Positions 37,938 through 46,072 are shown, numbered from the stretch's first letter. The stretch is 64,000 bases of DNA from Devosia aquimaris (GCF_020169335.1 NZ_JAIEZN010000001.1:761426-825425); one strand, 5' to 3'. The notes: generated from the sequence alone by a model not told the origin. Program-made: numbers and translations.

Positions 37938-39821
37938 TTAGTTGCCGAAGCGCAGGCTCTTTTCTGCGACGACACTGGGTGCATTTGAATTCGCAGCCCT
38001 GACAATTTGCGGCGCTGCCGTAGCGACGACGGCGCCAGCGGTATCGCGGACTTCGGCCCGCAACAGTTCGCTGTCCAAAGAAACGTGGACCGTGAGCGCC
38101 CCGCCGCCTTGCCTCTGGCTGGACATAGGGCCGGGGGCGCCCATGAACTTCACGGGGATTGATCGCCCATCCGGCAGCGGAACGGCCGCTTCTGGGCCGG
38201 CCTCGCCAAAGATCGCAGCGGTGCGAGAGACGCCGCCGCGGGCGAACGTCTGCATAGGCTTCCCATGTGCGGCAATGCCACCATTGGCAAAGCCGAACAG
38301 CTTGCCAATGCCACCACCGCCGCCGCCGAAAAGGCCGCCAACCAGGCTTTGGACGCCGATCTGAATCACATTGTCCAAAATGGAGTTCATGACATTGCCA
38401 AGCGCCTCGCCAGCCGACTTGCCGTCGCGGAGGTCAGAGATGAAACCGGTCAACGCATTCGTCGCCAGTCCTTCAAACTCCTTCATCGCATCGGCATTCG
38501 CCTGGATGGCGGACTTCTGGCTTTCCAAGTCAGTGACCAGGCCACGGATGGCCAAGCCTTCCGCACTCGCCGCGTCGACACCAGCGTTTCGGAGCGTGTT
38601 CAGGATGTTCTGCTCGAGTGCAGTTTCGCCGAGGGTGTCGCGTTCGAATTGTAGGTCAGCGATCAGCTTTTTTACCGCGTCGCCGTGGGCCAGCGCGGAC
38701 TTCGCCGCAGCGTCGCCACCGCCGCCGCTGGGGGCCGTTGGATCTTCGGTCGGCTTTGGCCGGCTCAAGTCGACGCGGAGTTGATCGATAGCTCTTTTCT
38801 TGAGTTCCGCGAAAATCGCGTCGCGCTCGGCCACCATTTTCGCCTGGGTCGATGGATCGATTTCAACGCCCATAGTGCCGACGACGCCCGGCGCCATGGT
38901 GGCGTTGGCCTTCGCAAGGGTGTCGTTGATCCCCGCCAAATCCTGCTCAAGCCGTGCGGTGCCGCGCTGACCAAGCGCCTGCATCGATTCGGAGAGGTAG
39001 TTGATGCCGGCGGCCAGTTCGCCCGTCAATTTTGCGGTGCCAATCAACAGCGGAGCGAGGTCGATAAGCGCCTGCTGAAATTGAAGATTCATGACTTTGG
39101 ACGCCGTCGAAAACTCGTCCGACATCGTCTCGGCGCGCGCGATCAGGTCACGATCGACAATGATGCCCAGCTTGCGGGCCTGGGTTGCCGTCTCGGCCAG
39201 CGCCGCCGAACCGCCCTTGAGGGCCTCCACCATCCGCGTTCCGCTATCGCCAAAGAGCGTGGTCGCCAGCGCAGCCTTGGCGCTTGCTGAACCCGTCTTG
39301 TCAATCGCATCGGCGGCCAACTTCAGGCGTTCGGACTGCGAAGTGGTCGCTTGAATATTCGTGAGCAGTTCGGGGTTTAGCGCCTTCAGCGCCGCCAACA
39401 TTTTGCCCTTGCCAACAGCCGCGAGGCCGGCGTTTTTGTTGAATGTTTCGAGGGACTTTGAGAACTCGTCCATCGACACGCCGCCCAGATCGGCCGCGAA
39501 CGCAAACTCCTGAAATGCTTCGGGGTCCAGGCCGGAGGCCTTGGCGGACTTGGCGATCGCGTCGAAATCGTCCAGTGCGGCCTTGGCTGTGTTGAGCGCC
39601 GCGCCAACCGAAAGGATCGGAGCCAGCGCCAGGCCAGCGCCGCGGATCAGCCCGCCGAAAGCGCCTGTGCCCATGCCCTGCAGGCGGGCGGTGAGCTGGT
39701 CACCACGGGCCTCGATCTTTTTCATCGTCGTGTCGGTGGACTTGGTGGCGCGCTGAAGTTTTCGCTCAAAGTCGTTCAACCGCAATTCCATGCGGGCGTA
39801 GAGAGTCGGCTCACTGGCCAT
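37938..39821 (-). CDS. Phage tail tape-measure protein
   Basis: Sets tail length and is packed in the tail lumen. 627 residues: helical N-terminus with LNDFERKLQRATKSTDTTMK, alternating hydrophobic stretches (GLIRGAGLALAPILSVGAAL), coiled coil (about 390-450) and a Gly-rich segment GLFGGGGGGIGKLFGFANGG near 520. FANGG and RGGVSRTAAIFGEAGPEA are typical of lambda-type tape-measure C-termini. Shorter than those of long-tailed phages, implying a short tail. Start overlaps the upstream stop by 11 nt. Confidence 0.85.
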   Translation of the reverse strand: MASEPTLYARMELRLNDFERKLQRATKSTDTTMKKIEARGDQLTARLQGMGTGAFGGLIRGAGLALAPILSVGAALNTAKAALDDFDAIAKSAKASGLDPEAFQEFAFAADLGGVSMDEFSKSLETFNKNAGLAAVGKGKMLAALKALNPELLTNIQATTSQSERLKLAADAIDKTGSASAKAALATTLFGDSGTRMVEALKGGSAALAETATQARKLGIIVDRDLIARAETMSDEFSTASKVMNLQFQQALIDLAPLLIGTAKLTGELAAGINYLSESMQALGQRGTARLEQDLAGINDTLAKANATMAPGVVGTMGVEIDPSTQAKMVAERDAIFAELKKRAIDQLRVDLSRPKPTEDPTAPSGGGGDAAAKSALAHGDAVKKLIADLQFERDTLGETALEQNILNTLRNAGVDAASAEGLAIRGLVTDLESQKSAIQANADAMKEFEGLATNALTGFISDLRDGKSAGEALGNVMNSILDNVIQIGVQSLVGGLFGGGGGGIGKLFGFANGGIAAHGKPMQTFARGGVSRTAAIFGEAGPEAAVPLPDGRSIPVKFMGAPGPMSSQRQGGGALTVHVSLDSELLRAEVRDTAGAVVATAAPQIVRAANSNAPSVVAEKSLRFGN

Positions 39822-40218
39822 TCTGAAATTCCTTGAATGCCTTGTTCAGCGCGCGGCTGCGACGGCTCGCCCATCTCTTTTTGAAAGATCGATATACCGG
39901 CCAGAAGAATGGCGAAGCCGGCATATCGGTAGTGCCGAACTCTTGGTGGATGGCGTAATCCGACGGCCCTGCTGGGCTGTCCTTGGTGGTTGTCTCGCCA
40001 CCAGCCCGTACCACCTGGCCGCCTGTGTCGGTGGCATAGTGGCGAATGGAGTCATGCAGCGGCGTGCCGTCCTCGGGATCCTTGGGTGCGGTGGCACGGC
40101 TCACCTTCACCCATTCGGCGGCATTGGTCTCGATGGCTTTGTTGGTCTGTCGCCTAATGCTGTCCGGCACCTTCGCCATCCGGTTGGCGAAGTCCTTGAA
40201 GCCATTGTCACGGGCCAT
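39811..40218 (-). CDS. HK97-gp10-like tail protein
   Basis: 135 residues from MARDNGFKDFANRMAKVPDS, replacing a longer frame that would overlap the preceding gene. VKVSRATAPKDPEDGTPLHDSI, then AIHQEFGTTDMPASPFFWPVY, is the HK97 gp10 pattern (putative neck or tail-completion protein). Overlaps both neighbours by 11 nt. Confidence 0.8.
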   Translation of the reverse strand: MARDNGFKDFANRMAKVPDSIRRQTNKAIETNAAEWVKVSRATAPKDPEDGTPLHDSIRHYATDTGGQVVRAGGETTTKDSPAGPSDYAIHQEFGTTDMPASPFFWPVYRSFKKRWASRRSRALNKAFKEFQNGQ

Positions 40219-40603
40219 CGGGCTCATCCGTGAAGTGGGCGTCCGCCTCGTCGATGCCGAGCAACGCCGCCGCGAGCACGGCCTGCACCAGGGGCACATA
40301 GTCGCCGGGAGGATTCTTTGCGAAGGCAGCATCGACACGCGGATCGACAACGCGCATCTCTGCCAGGCTTTTTGCGACGTCACCACCGGCCGTGGCCAAC
40401 TTAGTGAACTTGCCGGTCGGGGCCAGCGCGAAGGCAAGGACGAACCGCAATTGCTTAACCGTCCAGTGGCCTGCTGTGATGGTTCGGAACAATTGGAATG
40501 CCGGTGTCCCCAGCGCCTCGAGAGTGTCGAGGTCAGATCTGGCAATGCGGAAGGTGAGGTCGGCGCCGCTGAAGCGGGCTTTGACGTGGTCGAATTTGGT
40601 CAT
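40208..40603 (-). CDS. GTA-gp10-like tail assembly protein
   Basis: 131 residues from MTKFDHVKARFSGADLTFRI. The DLTFRIARSDLDTLEALG and AFQLFRTITAG segments match small phage and gene-transfer-agent proteins that lie between tail genes (GTA gp10 type). Role in tail assembly is inferred from position. Confidence 0.55.
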   Translation of the reverse strand: MTKFDHVKARFSGADLTFRIARSDLDTLEALGTPAFQLFRTITAGHWTVKQLRFVLAFALAPTGKFTKLATAGGDVAKSLAEMRVVDPRVDAAFAKNPPGDYVPLVQAVLAAALLGIDEADAHFTDEPDGP

Positions 40604-40622
40604 GGGGTTTCCTGGGAAAATG

Positions 40623-40648
40623 AAAACCCGCCCCACCAGGCGGGTTTT
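40623..40648. terminator. Bidirectional terminator at the tail/cargo border
   Basis: Perfect 10-bp inverted repeat AAAACCCGCC / GGCGGGTTTT with a 6-nt loop. It can work on both strands and insulates the tail genes from the cargo block. Confidence 0.75.
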
Positions 40649-40743
40649 GTGAGAGCGGCCAGAAAATCAACGAACCGCAAACATTTAAGCTTGCGACGGC
40701 CGCAAGTTGACGACTATTGTATTGTCACTGTTGGGGGATCATC

Positions 40744-41112
40744 ATGTTTAGAAATACTGCTATCGCGCTCGTCGCGACATTAAGTCTTGCTGCCTGCGCC
40801 TCGGCGCCGAAAGATATAGCGCCTGCCTATGTATCTACTGGCCTTTATGAGAATTTGAGTTGCAAGCAGCTGCGAGCCGAGGCTGAGGCGGTCTCTGCTA
40901 GAGCGGTCGCTGCGTCAGGGCAGCAGGAAAAAAACCGCAGCCAGGATGTGGGAATGACCACCGTTGCTGTTGTGTTGTTCTGGCCAGCCGCCTTCTTCAT
41001 GAAGGGGGATGGGGCTGCAGCTGCGGAGGTCGCTCGTCTTAAGGGCGAGATGCAGGCAATTGAGCAAGTCAATCGTATCAAGAACTGCGGCATAACCTTT
41101 GCGGCAATGTGA
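40744..41112 (+). CDS. Small lipoprotein
   Basis: 122 residues from MFRNTAIALVATLSLAACAS: lipobox LAAC, so a lipid anchor at about Cys19. A hydrophobic segment (TTVAVVLFWPAAFFM, about 72-88) could be a second membrane contact. Family of small envelope lipoproteins often found in prophages. Coupled to the next gene by TGATG. Confidence 0.75.
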   Translation: MFRNTAIALVATLSLAACASAPKDIAPAYVSTGLYENLSCKQLRAEAEAVSARAVAASGQQEKNRSQDVGMTTVAVVLFWPAAFFMKGDGAAAAEVARLKGEMQAIEQVNRIKNCGITFAAM

Positions 41113-41363
41113 TGCGTGAGGCGGCAATCTTGGTGCTGGCATTCTTGGCAGCACCAGTCGCAGCCATTGAGCAAAGTGTGCCTGACCCGGCGATCTACGC
41201 CGTTGATGTAGCCCAGGTCAGTTGCCAGCCTAGGCGGACTTGCGGCCAGATACGTTCGTGCGAAGAGGCCGAGTGGTACCTCTACAACTGCTCTTGGGGT
41301 GGACGGCTAGACGGCGATGGTGACGGCGCCCCGTGTGAGAAGCTGTGCGGGAGCAATAACTAG
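41112..41363 (+). CDS. Secreted excalibur-type calcium-binding protein
   Basis: 83 residues: signal peptide (AAILVLAFLAAPVAA), then a Cys-rich excalibur-like motif RTCGQIRSCEEAEWYLYNC and DGDGDGAPCEKLCG. DxDxDGxxC is the proposed calcium loop. Five to six cysteines may pair as disulfides. Role unknown; TGATG-coupled to the lipoprotein gene. Confidence 0.75.
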   Translation: MREAAILVLAFLAAPVAAIEQSVPDPAIYAVDVAQVSCQPRRTCGQIRSCEEAEWYLYNCSWGGRLDGDGDGAPCEKLCGSNN

Positions 41364-41382
41364 CTAGTGAAGGAGAAGCAAA

Positions 41383-41583
41383 GTGGCAGAACGTCCGTAT
41401 CCATCATTCCTCATCTACAAGGACGCCAAGGGTGAATACCGGTGGCATTATCAAGCGTCGAATACCAAGATAATTGCTGATAGCGGCGAGGGCTACGTGA
41501 AGAAAGCCGATTGTGAGCGGGGCATCGAACTTGTGAAGGGCTCCAGCAATAGTCCGGTTTGGGTAACGCAAGACGCAAAATAG
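41383..41583 (+). CDS. YegP/DUF1508 protein
   Basis: 66 residues with a GTG start behind GGAGAAG. SFLIYKDAKGEYRWHYQASN, then IIADSGEGYVKKADCERGIE, is the complete YegP single-repeat pattern. Function of the family is unresolved. Third gene of the plus-strand cargo operon. Confidence 0.88.
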   Translation: MAERPYPSFLIYKDAKGEYRWHYQASNTKIIADSGEGYVKKADCERGIELVKGSSNSPVWVTQDAK

Positions 41584-41670
41584 ACAGCCCCCCCCAACAT
41601 TTGAATTGGGGAAATGCGCGCGTTAGGGGGCGGACGGTGTGCGAAATCCGGTTTCGTTGGGGATCGGAAT

Positions 41671-41686
41671 GCCCCCCCAAGGGGCT
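41671..41686. repeat. C7/G4 hairpin repeat, copy A
   Basis: GCCCCCCCAAGGGGCT; 14 of 16 bases equal 42369-42384. It overlaps the stop codon of the membrane protein gene and can form a 6-bp stem. Confidence 0.5.
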
Positions 41687-42257
41687 AGTCGGCGGTAACG
41701 ATGGACTCTGTGGCCTTAAGCCAAATTTGTGCCGTCTCAGAGCTCGGCAAAACGCGAACATCATACGGGATATTGGCGGCGTCAAATGCGGCTTTTAGGG
41801 CTGCCCCATCTGGGCTTTCCGGTATTCCCAGTAAGACCGCGCTGGTCCAGTTTGCCGGCTCGGTCGGCGTCGTATCTGTAAGAACCTTCCAACCGCTGTC
41901 CGAAAACACTGTCTCCAACTGGCCAGCAATCACGGGTTCCAGTCCACCAACCCTGGATTTCACTATCTCAATTTTGGACGGGATCTCACGCAAACTCGAT
42001 TCAAGTGTGGTGACCTGCTGTTCAGAGAGCCTGTCTTCCACCTTCTTGAGCCGCTCTTCCATTTGCTTGGTGAGCGTTGTCAGTTCGCCGTCCTTGAGGC
42101 GCATCAGGCTTTCCAGGTTTGCCACTTCCTGACCGCGCCACGCATGCCCTCCTGCACCGCCCAATGCCAAACCCAGAAACAGAAGAACGAAGAATGCCAG
42201 GGGGGCGCCTTTCAAGGTTCCCCACTCTTTCTGAATGTGTTCGAGAATGCTGCCCAT
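41685..42257 (-). CDS. Membrane-anchored coiled-coil protein
   Basis: 190 residues from MGSILEHIQKEWGTLKG (start uncertain; there is no clear ribosome site and an in-frame ATG lies 9 codons upstream). One membrane segment (about 18-38, APLAFFVLLFLGLALGGAGG), a coiled coil (about 45-85, EERLKKVEDRLSEQQ) and a C-terminal alpha/beta domain (about 115-190). It is the only minus-strand gene in the cargo block. Function unknown. Confidence 0.6.
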   Translation of the reverse strand: MGSILEHIQKEWGTLKGAPLAFFVLLFLGLALGGAGGHAWRGQEVANLESLMRLKDGELTTLTKQMEERLKKVEDRLSEQQVTTLESSLREIPSKIEIVKSRVGGLEPVIAGQLETVFSDSGWKVLTDTTPTEPANWTSAVLLGIPESPDGAALKAAFDAANIPYDVRVLPSSETAQIWLKATESIVTAD

Positions 42258-42368
42258 GGAGAATTCATAGCAGGCCTCTTTCCGAGTTTTCAAATTCCGA
42301 ATTTTGCGGATGGACAATTTTTGCCATGGGGCCGGTACGCAAAAGGGCCTGCGAAAGACCTTTGAGTA

Positions 42369-42384
42369 GCCCCCCCGTGGGGCT
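42369..42384. repeat. C7/G4 hairpin repeat, copy B
   Basis: GCCCCCCCGTGGGGCT, nearly identical to 41671-41686. The two copies flank the membrane coiled-coil gene. Confidence 0.5.
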
Positions 42385-42389
42385 TGCAC

Positions 42390-42419
42390 TTGCAGGCCGG
42401 CTAGACCTTCCCCTATATT
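42390..42419 (+). promoter_or_regulatory. Candidate sigma-70-type promoter of a small RNA
   Basis: TTGCAG and TATATT separated by 18 bp. Start would fall near 42426, just before two hairpins. Confidence 0.35.
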
Positions 42420-42425
42420 CTGCAG

Positions 42426-42485
42426 CCTCGTGCCCAAGCACGTGTTAAGGCCCTGGCGCTTCTCAGCGACGGGGCCGTTTTATTT
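42426..42485 (+). ncRNA. Candidate 60-nt small RNA
   Basis: Predicted from a promoter-like pair of boxes followed by a perfect hairpin CGTGC-CCAA-GCACG (42429-42442) and a terminator-like stem (42449-42476; ten pairs, one mismatch, 6-nt loop) with TTTTATTT after it. No ORF is present. It matches no RNA family that I recognise. It could also be a plain terminator for an unseen transcript. Confidence 0.35.
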
Positions 42486-42857
42486 GAGCGTGATGGGTCG
42501 GGTTGACCACTGATGCACCTGGTTGTGCACCTGTCACCCAAAATAGGCGTCACAATATTGCTACAGACAACACGGGAATCGTGTGCTCAATAGGAGGTCA
42601 GCTTTAACAAATGGACGCTGACACCAATGCGCATGACCCTGACTGTACTTGCCGAAATTGCCACTATTGTCGCCGTCGTAATCACTGTGGGACAGATGCT
42701 GGGCTGGTGGCAGGTACCGATCGGTTGACGCTGGTGCACAGCTACTGATTGGGTAATGGGCTGCCCAGCCCGGTCTTGTCAGCGCTGGTGAAAAAATGGA
42801 TAGGTCTTGGATCAAATAGGACTAGGGTATCTCCTCCATTCCAAGGGGAGGAAACTC

Positions 42858-43352
42858 ATGGCCGTCGAAGCTATCGCTGCACTTCAAATCTTCACATCGT
42901 TGTTTGACAACGCAAAAGGCCTAGTCGAGATCCGTGATGCTGCGACCCGTGACGGCGCCGTGCTCATGATCCAGAAGCAGGTGCTAGAGGCCCAGGCGGC
43001 TCAGTTGGCGCTCGTTAAGCGCGTAGGCGAACTTGAACAAGAGATTGTGGGCCTCAAAGATTGGGAAGCTGAGAAGCAGCGCTACGAGCTGAAGGCCATA
43101 GATCGGGGTGCGTTCGCTTACATGCCGAAGGCTGGAGTGGAAGACGAGGAGCCACCCCATTGGCTTTGTGCAAACTGTTTCAACAAACGTCAAAAGTCAT
43201 TCCTCCAGTTCAAAGGCCAGGACAGAAGTGCGACTGGCGGCAGAGGCACCACGGCCACTTATGGTTGTGATGGGTGCCGGGCAACAGTGACTGTATATTA
43301 CACTCGCAATCCGCTCACACCGTGGGCACATGACTCAGCAGAGCAAGCCTAG
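42858..43352 (+). CDS. Coiled-coil zinc-ribbon protein
   Basis: 164 residues from MAVEAIAALQIFTSLFDNAKG behind AGGGGAGG. N-terminal helix, coiled coil (about 35-75, LALVKRVGELEQEIVGLKDW) then a zinc ribbon with WLCANCFNK and YGCDGCRA. This layout recurs in proteins carried by prophages and plasmids; function unknown. Confidence 0.75.
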   Translation: MAVEAIAALQIFTSLFDNAKGLVEIRDAATRDGAVLMIQKQVLEAQAAQLALVKRVGELEQEIVGLKDWEAEKQRYELKAIDRGAFAYMPKAGVEDEEPPHWLCANCFNKRQKSFLQFKGQDRSATGGRGTTATYGCDGCRATVTVYYTRNPLTPWAHDSAEQA

Positions 43353-43470
43353 CCACAGAAGGGACACTGAAGCGCCGCATTTTACTTAATCACTCTTGTC
43401 CTGCAGGCACGTTCCCCAAGCTGTACGGCTGCAAGGCCTTGGCGCTGAACAGCTGCCGGGGCCTTCTTCA

Positions 43471-43791
43471 TTACGCAGCCACCCACGCAAGCTTGTCGCC
43501 AGGCTCTGCATAGAACTCAACCCGCTCACCAGCAGGGACGAAGATGCGCTTGCTGTTCGCGGACGATGCGTCGGGTGTTGGGTCGGGCGAAACGAACGCA
43601 TCAACAGAACTGCGAACTTGGAACATGGGGGCGCCTCGGGTGTCGTTACCTGACGGCGCAGCGTGCTCCGTGGTGCCGGCTTCCGTCATGGTCTGCGCCC
43701 ACACGACCTTTCCAAGCAGGGATAGGCCGAGATGCCGATGGGAGGAGGAACTCGCGTATCCGCAAGTGATGTGAAGTCCAGAGAGTGCCAT
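43471..43791 (-). CDS. Small phage virion protein, probable head decoration
   Basis: 106 residues, MALSGLHITCGYASSSSHRH and later AGERVEFYAEPGDKLAWVAA. This is a recurrent small structural-type protein of alphaproteobacterial phages (a C-terminal jellyroll-like pattern). It follows the prohead protease where the major capsid would be expected; a decoration role is inferred. Confidence 0.6.
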   Translation of the reverse strand: MALSGLHITCGYASSSSHRHLGLSLLGKVVWAQTMTEAGTTEHAAPSGNDTRGAPMFQVRSSVDAFVSPDPTPDASSANSKRIFVPAGERVEFYAEPGDKLAWVAA

Positions 43792-43823
43792 TTATTGCTT
43801 TCCAATGAGGCTTAAGTGCTGGT

Positions 43824-44369
43824 TTAGATGAGCCCGCGGACCTTCTGCTCGAGTTCGGCTTTCATTCGAACCCGACGTGCCGCGCCAGTCTGGCGGGCTT
43901 CCAATGAGCGCAACGCCACTGTGGTGTCGTCATAGGCGGGGAAGGCGGTCAATGTGATTTCAAAGAGCGCTATCTCTTCCAGGGTCCGCTCCGGCAGATC
44001 GTCGGTCTCGCGCCATGACTCGCTCAAGACCTGGAAGCCAAACGAACACCCTTTCACATCACGCCTGCCGACAGTGCCCAAGGCGGTTTGGCCGTCCGGG
44101 GTGGTCGGGTCCACGTCCAGCGTAAAGGCCAGCCCTTGCCGGTCCTCGCGTAGCGTTAGCGTGCCGCTGGACTTGCGGCCCAACACCCTCGCATGGTCAT
44201 GGCCAATCAATGCCACGACGTCCCGGCTGCCTAGTGACCGTGAGAACGCGCCAGGAGCAATGCGCTCGACGAAAGCCCCCGCAATAATGGCCGGCGAGTT
44301 AAAGCGTGCTGCGTACCCCGACAGAATGGTGCCATTGGCCGTGGGGCTGTCCTGGCTTCTGGTTTCCAT
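43824..44369 (-). CDS. HK97-family prohead protease
   Basis: Serine protease that matures phage proheads. 181 residues from METRSQDSPTANGTILSGYA, directly after the preceding stop. Catalytic His in LIGHDHARVLGR and Ser in VKGCSFGFQV; FEITLTAFPAYDDTTV is the U35 family C-terminal motif. Its substrate, the major capsid protein, is not encoded here. Confidence 0.9.
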   Translation of the reverse strand: METRSQDSPTANGTILSGYAARFNSPAIIAGAFVERIAPGAFSRSLGSRDVVALIGHDHARVLGRKSSGTLTLREDRQGLAFTLDVDPTTPDGQTALGTVGRRDVKGCSFGFQVLSESWRETDDLPERTLEEIALFEITLTAFPAYDDTTVALRSLEARQTGAARRVRMKAELEQKVRGLI

Positions 44370-44370
44370 T

Positions 44371-44568
44371 CTAGCCGATGCCAAGTTTTTTCTCCGCGGC
44401 CCGGAGCCTGGCCTCACGATCCTGAAGGGTAACGGGCTTGCTACGCTTCGCTAGGCTCTTGGCGAATGTGACGGCGTCGAAATCAGGGATGTTGATGGCC
44501 CGGCCGTTGAGGGTAACCTTGCCACTCGGCGTGCCGCGGCGAGCGGTGGCGCGTTCGACTTTAGCCAT
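44371..44568 (-). CDS. Small phage-element protein
   Basis: 65 residues from MAKVERATARRGTPSGKVTL; AGGAGG precedes the ATG. Short beta segment (TLNGRAINIPDFDAVTFAKS) then a charged helix. It lies between the 215-residue protein and the protease, overlapping the former by 8 nt. No family recognised. Confidence 0.6.
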   Translation of the reverse strand: MAKVERATARRGTPSGKVTLNGRAINIPDFDAVTFAKSLAKRSKPVTLQDREARLRAAEKKLGIG

Positions 44569-45208
44569 TTGAGGCCTCCTCGATTTCCTTGTCTGTGACG
44601 AAGCCACTGGCGATGGCTTCCTGGATGAACCGATCCGCAGCTGTATCGCGGTCCCAAGGTTCGCCAAGAGCGCGGCGCAGGCTGGTGGGCTGTGCGAGGT
44701 GGCTGACCCAGCGCACGTCGCCGTCACTCAATTCGCCAGTGATGCGCAACATCTCACGGTGTGCAGCGAGTGCCGGCGCAAGGGCCAGGGCAGTACGTCG
44801 AATGGCTGCCTCGTAGCCCGGTCGAACGATCTCGCAAACCAGTCTGGACGCTTCCGTGTGGGCAGGCGATTGCTTGGCCTTCAGAATGGCAATGGCCGCG
44901 TCAACGTCGGCAAATTCGATGCGCAGCTTGTCCAGGTGTTCGGCAATGTCGGCAGCGCTTGGCTGCACCTCGAAAGATGGTGCATCGGCGCCCAGTACGT
45001 CGCCGAGAAGCGCCGCAGCTCGCTCCCCACGGCCGCGCGATGCATGGTCGATCATGCCCGCAGGGATGCGGCCACGCTGAACCTTGTGAATCTCGCGCTC
45101 GATTTCGGCGCGCCGTGCTTCAAGCTCGCGCAGCCGGTTGATGATGGCGCTGTATTCCGAGCTGGCCTCGGTGAGGGATGGGATCTGAAGAGGCTTGGAT
45201 TTGGCCAT
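44561..45208 (-). CDS. Phage-element protein, helical
   Basis: 215 residues, AGGAGCC ribosome site. Long coiled coil near the N-terminus (about 18-48, IINRLRELEARRAEIEREIH), helical throughout. Position ahead of the head protease suggests a head-assembly or scaffold-like role, which is only positional inference. Confidence 0.6.
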   Translation of the reverse strand: MAKSKPLQIPSLTEASSEYSAIINRLRELEARRAEIEREIHKVQRGRIPAGMIDHASRGRGERAAALLGDVLGADAPSFEVQPSAADIAEHLDKLRIEFADVDAAIAILKAKQSPAHTEASRLVCEIVRPGYEAAIRRTALALAPALAAHREMLRITGELSDGDVRWVSHLAQPTSLRRALGEPWDRDTAADRFIQEAIASGFVTDKEIEEASNG

Positions 45209-45217
45209 GTGTGGCTC

Positions 45218-45760
45218 CTAAAGTAGGGCGTGGGCTACGCGGAAAAGAGCGCGGCCATGGATGGTGGTGGAGCGGCGAACAGCATCGCCCTGCCAATGAT
45301 TGGGCAGAGCGGTCGACTTCACAAAAATCATGCTGTGTCCGTCAGCGGGATCGAAGATCCGAACCTCAGGCCAACTCGAGACGAGTTCGATCGTTAGGCG
45401 CCGGTTGGCGTTGCAGTCGGCGTCATCCGCGGTGAGTGACTTGAGGATATGCTCGAGATAGTGGCGAACCGTATAGCCAGACGGGCGAAGGTGTTCCGGC
45501 ATCACTGCAGGGTCCACGCCGTGCAGCATCAACCCGCTGTAGGTGGTCACAGCGCCTGGTGCGTCCTTGACCGCGACATCGGCCGCCAGGGCCAGCACAA
45601 GGGAAGCCAGGTGCTCGACGCGAATAGCAGGATGGTCCCTTCCGTTCGACGCGGGCAATAGCCCTGCTTCGCGCAGGCGCCGGGCGCGCTGGGCGACGTA
45701 AGGTTCAGGCAGGTTTAGTTCCCGCGCCAAGAAGGCGACGGTTTGGGCGATGGTCGCCAT
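45218..45760 (-). CDS. HTH-containing phage protein (paralogue 1)
   Basis: 180 residues behind GAAAGGAA. N-terminal HTH-like segment MATIAQTVAFLARELNLPEP, VAQRARRLREAGLLPAS. Overall pattern, length and order of conserved blocks match the plus-strand gene at 49301-49867. First gene of the late operon, where a small terminase or DNA-recognition protein would lie; that role is a guess. Confidence 0.6.
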   Translation of the reverse strand: MATIAQTVAFLARELNLPEPYVAQRARRLREAGLLPASNGRDHPAIRVEHLASLVLALAADVAVKDAPGAVTTYSGLMLHGVDPAVMPEHLRPSGYTVRHYLEHILKSLTADDADCNANRRLTIELVSSWPEVRIFDPADGHSMIFVKSTALPNHWQGDAVRRSTTIHGRALFRVAHALL

Positions 45761-46072
45761 GATATTCCTTTCGAGGATGGGTGGCGGAGCGCGGCGGGCT
45801 GCCCGCCGATGGCGCCGCGCTCGACGCCTACTCCCGCGCTACCAGCGGGAGGTTCGTGTTGTCGGTGCCGACCACATGTTGTGGTTCGAAAAAAAGGCCC
45901 CGCCGAAGCGGAGCCAGATGTCGTCCTTTGACATCATTTTCTTGACGGGTGCGCCAGGGGATGGAACGGCCCGTCAAAGGCGAAGCTATCAGCCTGCCTA
46001 AAATGCAAAGAGGGCCGCTGGTGAGCGACCCTCTCATCAATAGCCGCCGCAGCGGGAATGGGGTGCACCCGC
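45761..46072. other. Spacer ahead of the late operon
   Basis: 312 bp. It holds the terminator at 45889-45915, and between that and 45760 probably the late promoter. No gene is supported. Confidence 0.45.
45889..45915 (-). terminator. Terminator upstream of the late operon
   Basis: On the minus strand: stem GGCTCCGC / GCGGGGCC with a TTCG tetraloop, then seven Ts. It ends transcripts from the replication genes and separates them from the head genes, the position of a phage antitermination site. Confidence 0.85.

Larger units (their letters stand above)
42258..42857. other. 600-bp non-coding stretch in the cargo block
   Basis: Holds a C7/G4 hairpin (42369-42384), a candidate promoter-small RNA-terminator unit (42390-42485) and about 370 bp in which I see no gene of convincing codon use. 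Confidence 0.4.

Noticed and set aside
41583..41611. Hairpin CCCCAA / TTGGGG after the YegP gene as a terminator
   Set aside because: 6-bp stem with an 8-nt loop and no T-run; not enough to call a terminator.
45750..46001. Plus-strand ORF of 83 codons across the late-operon terminator
   Set aside because: It reads through the terminator stem and the start region of the minus-strand HTH gene; no ribosome site.
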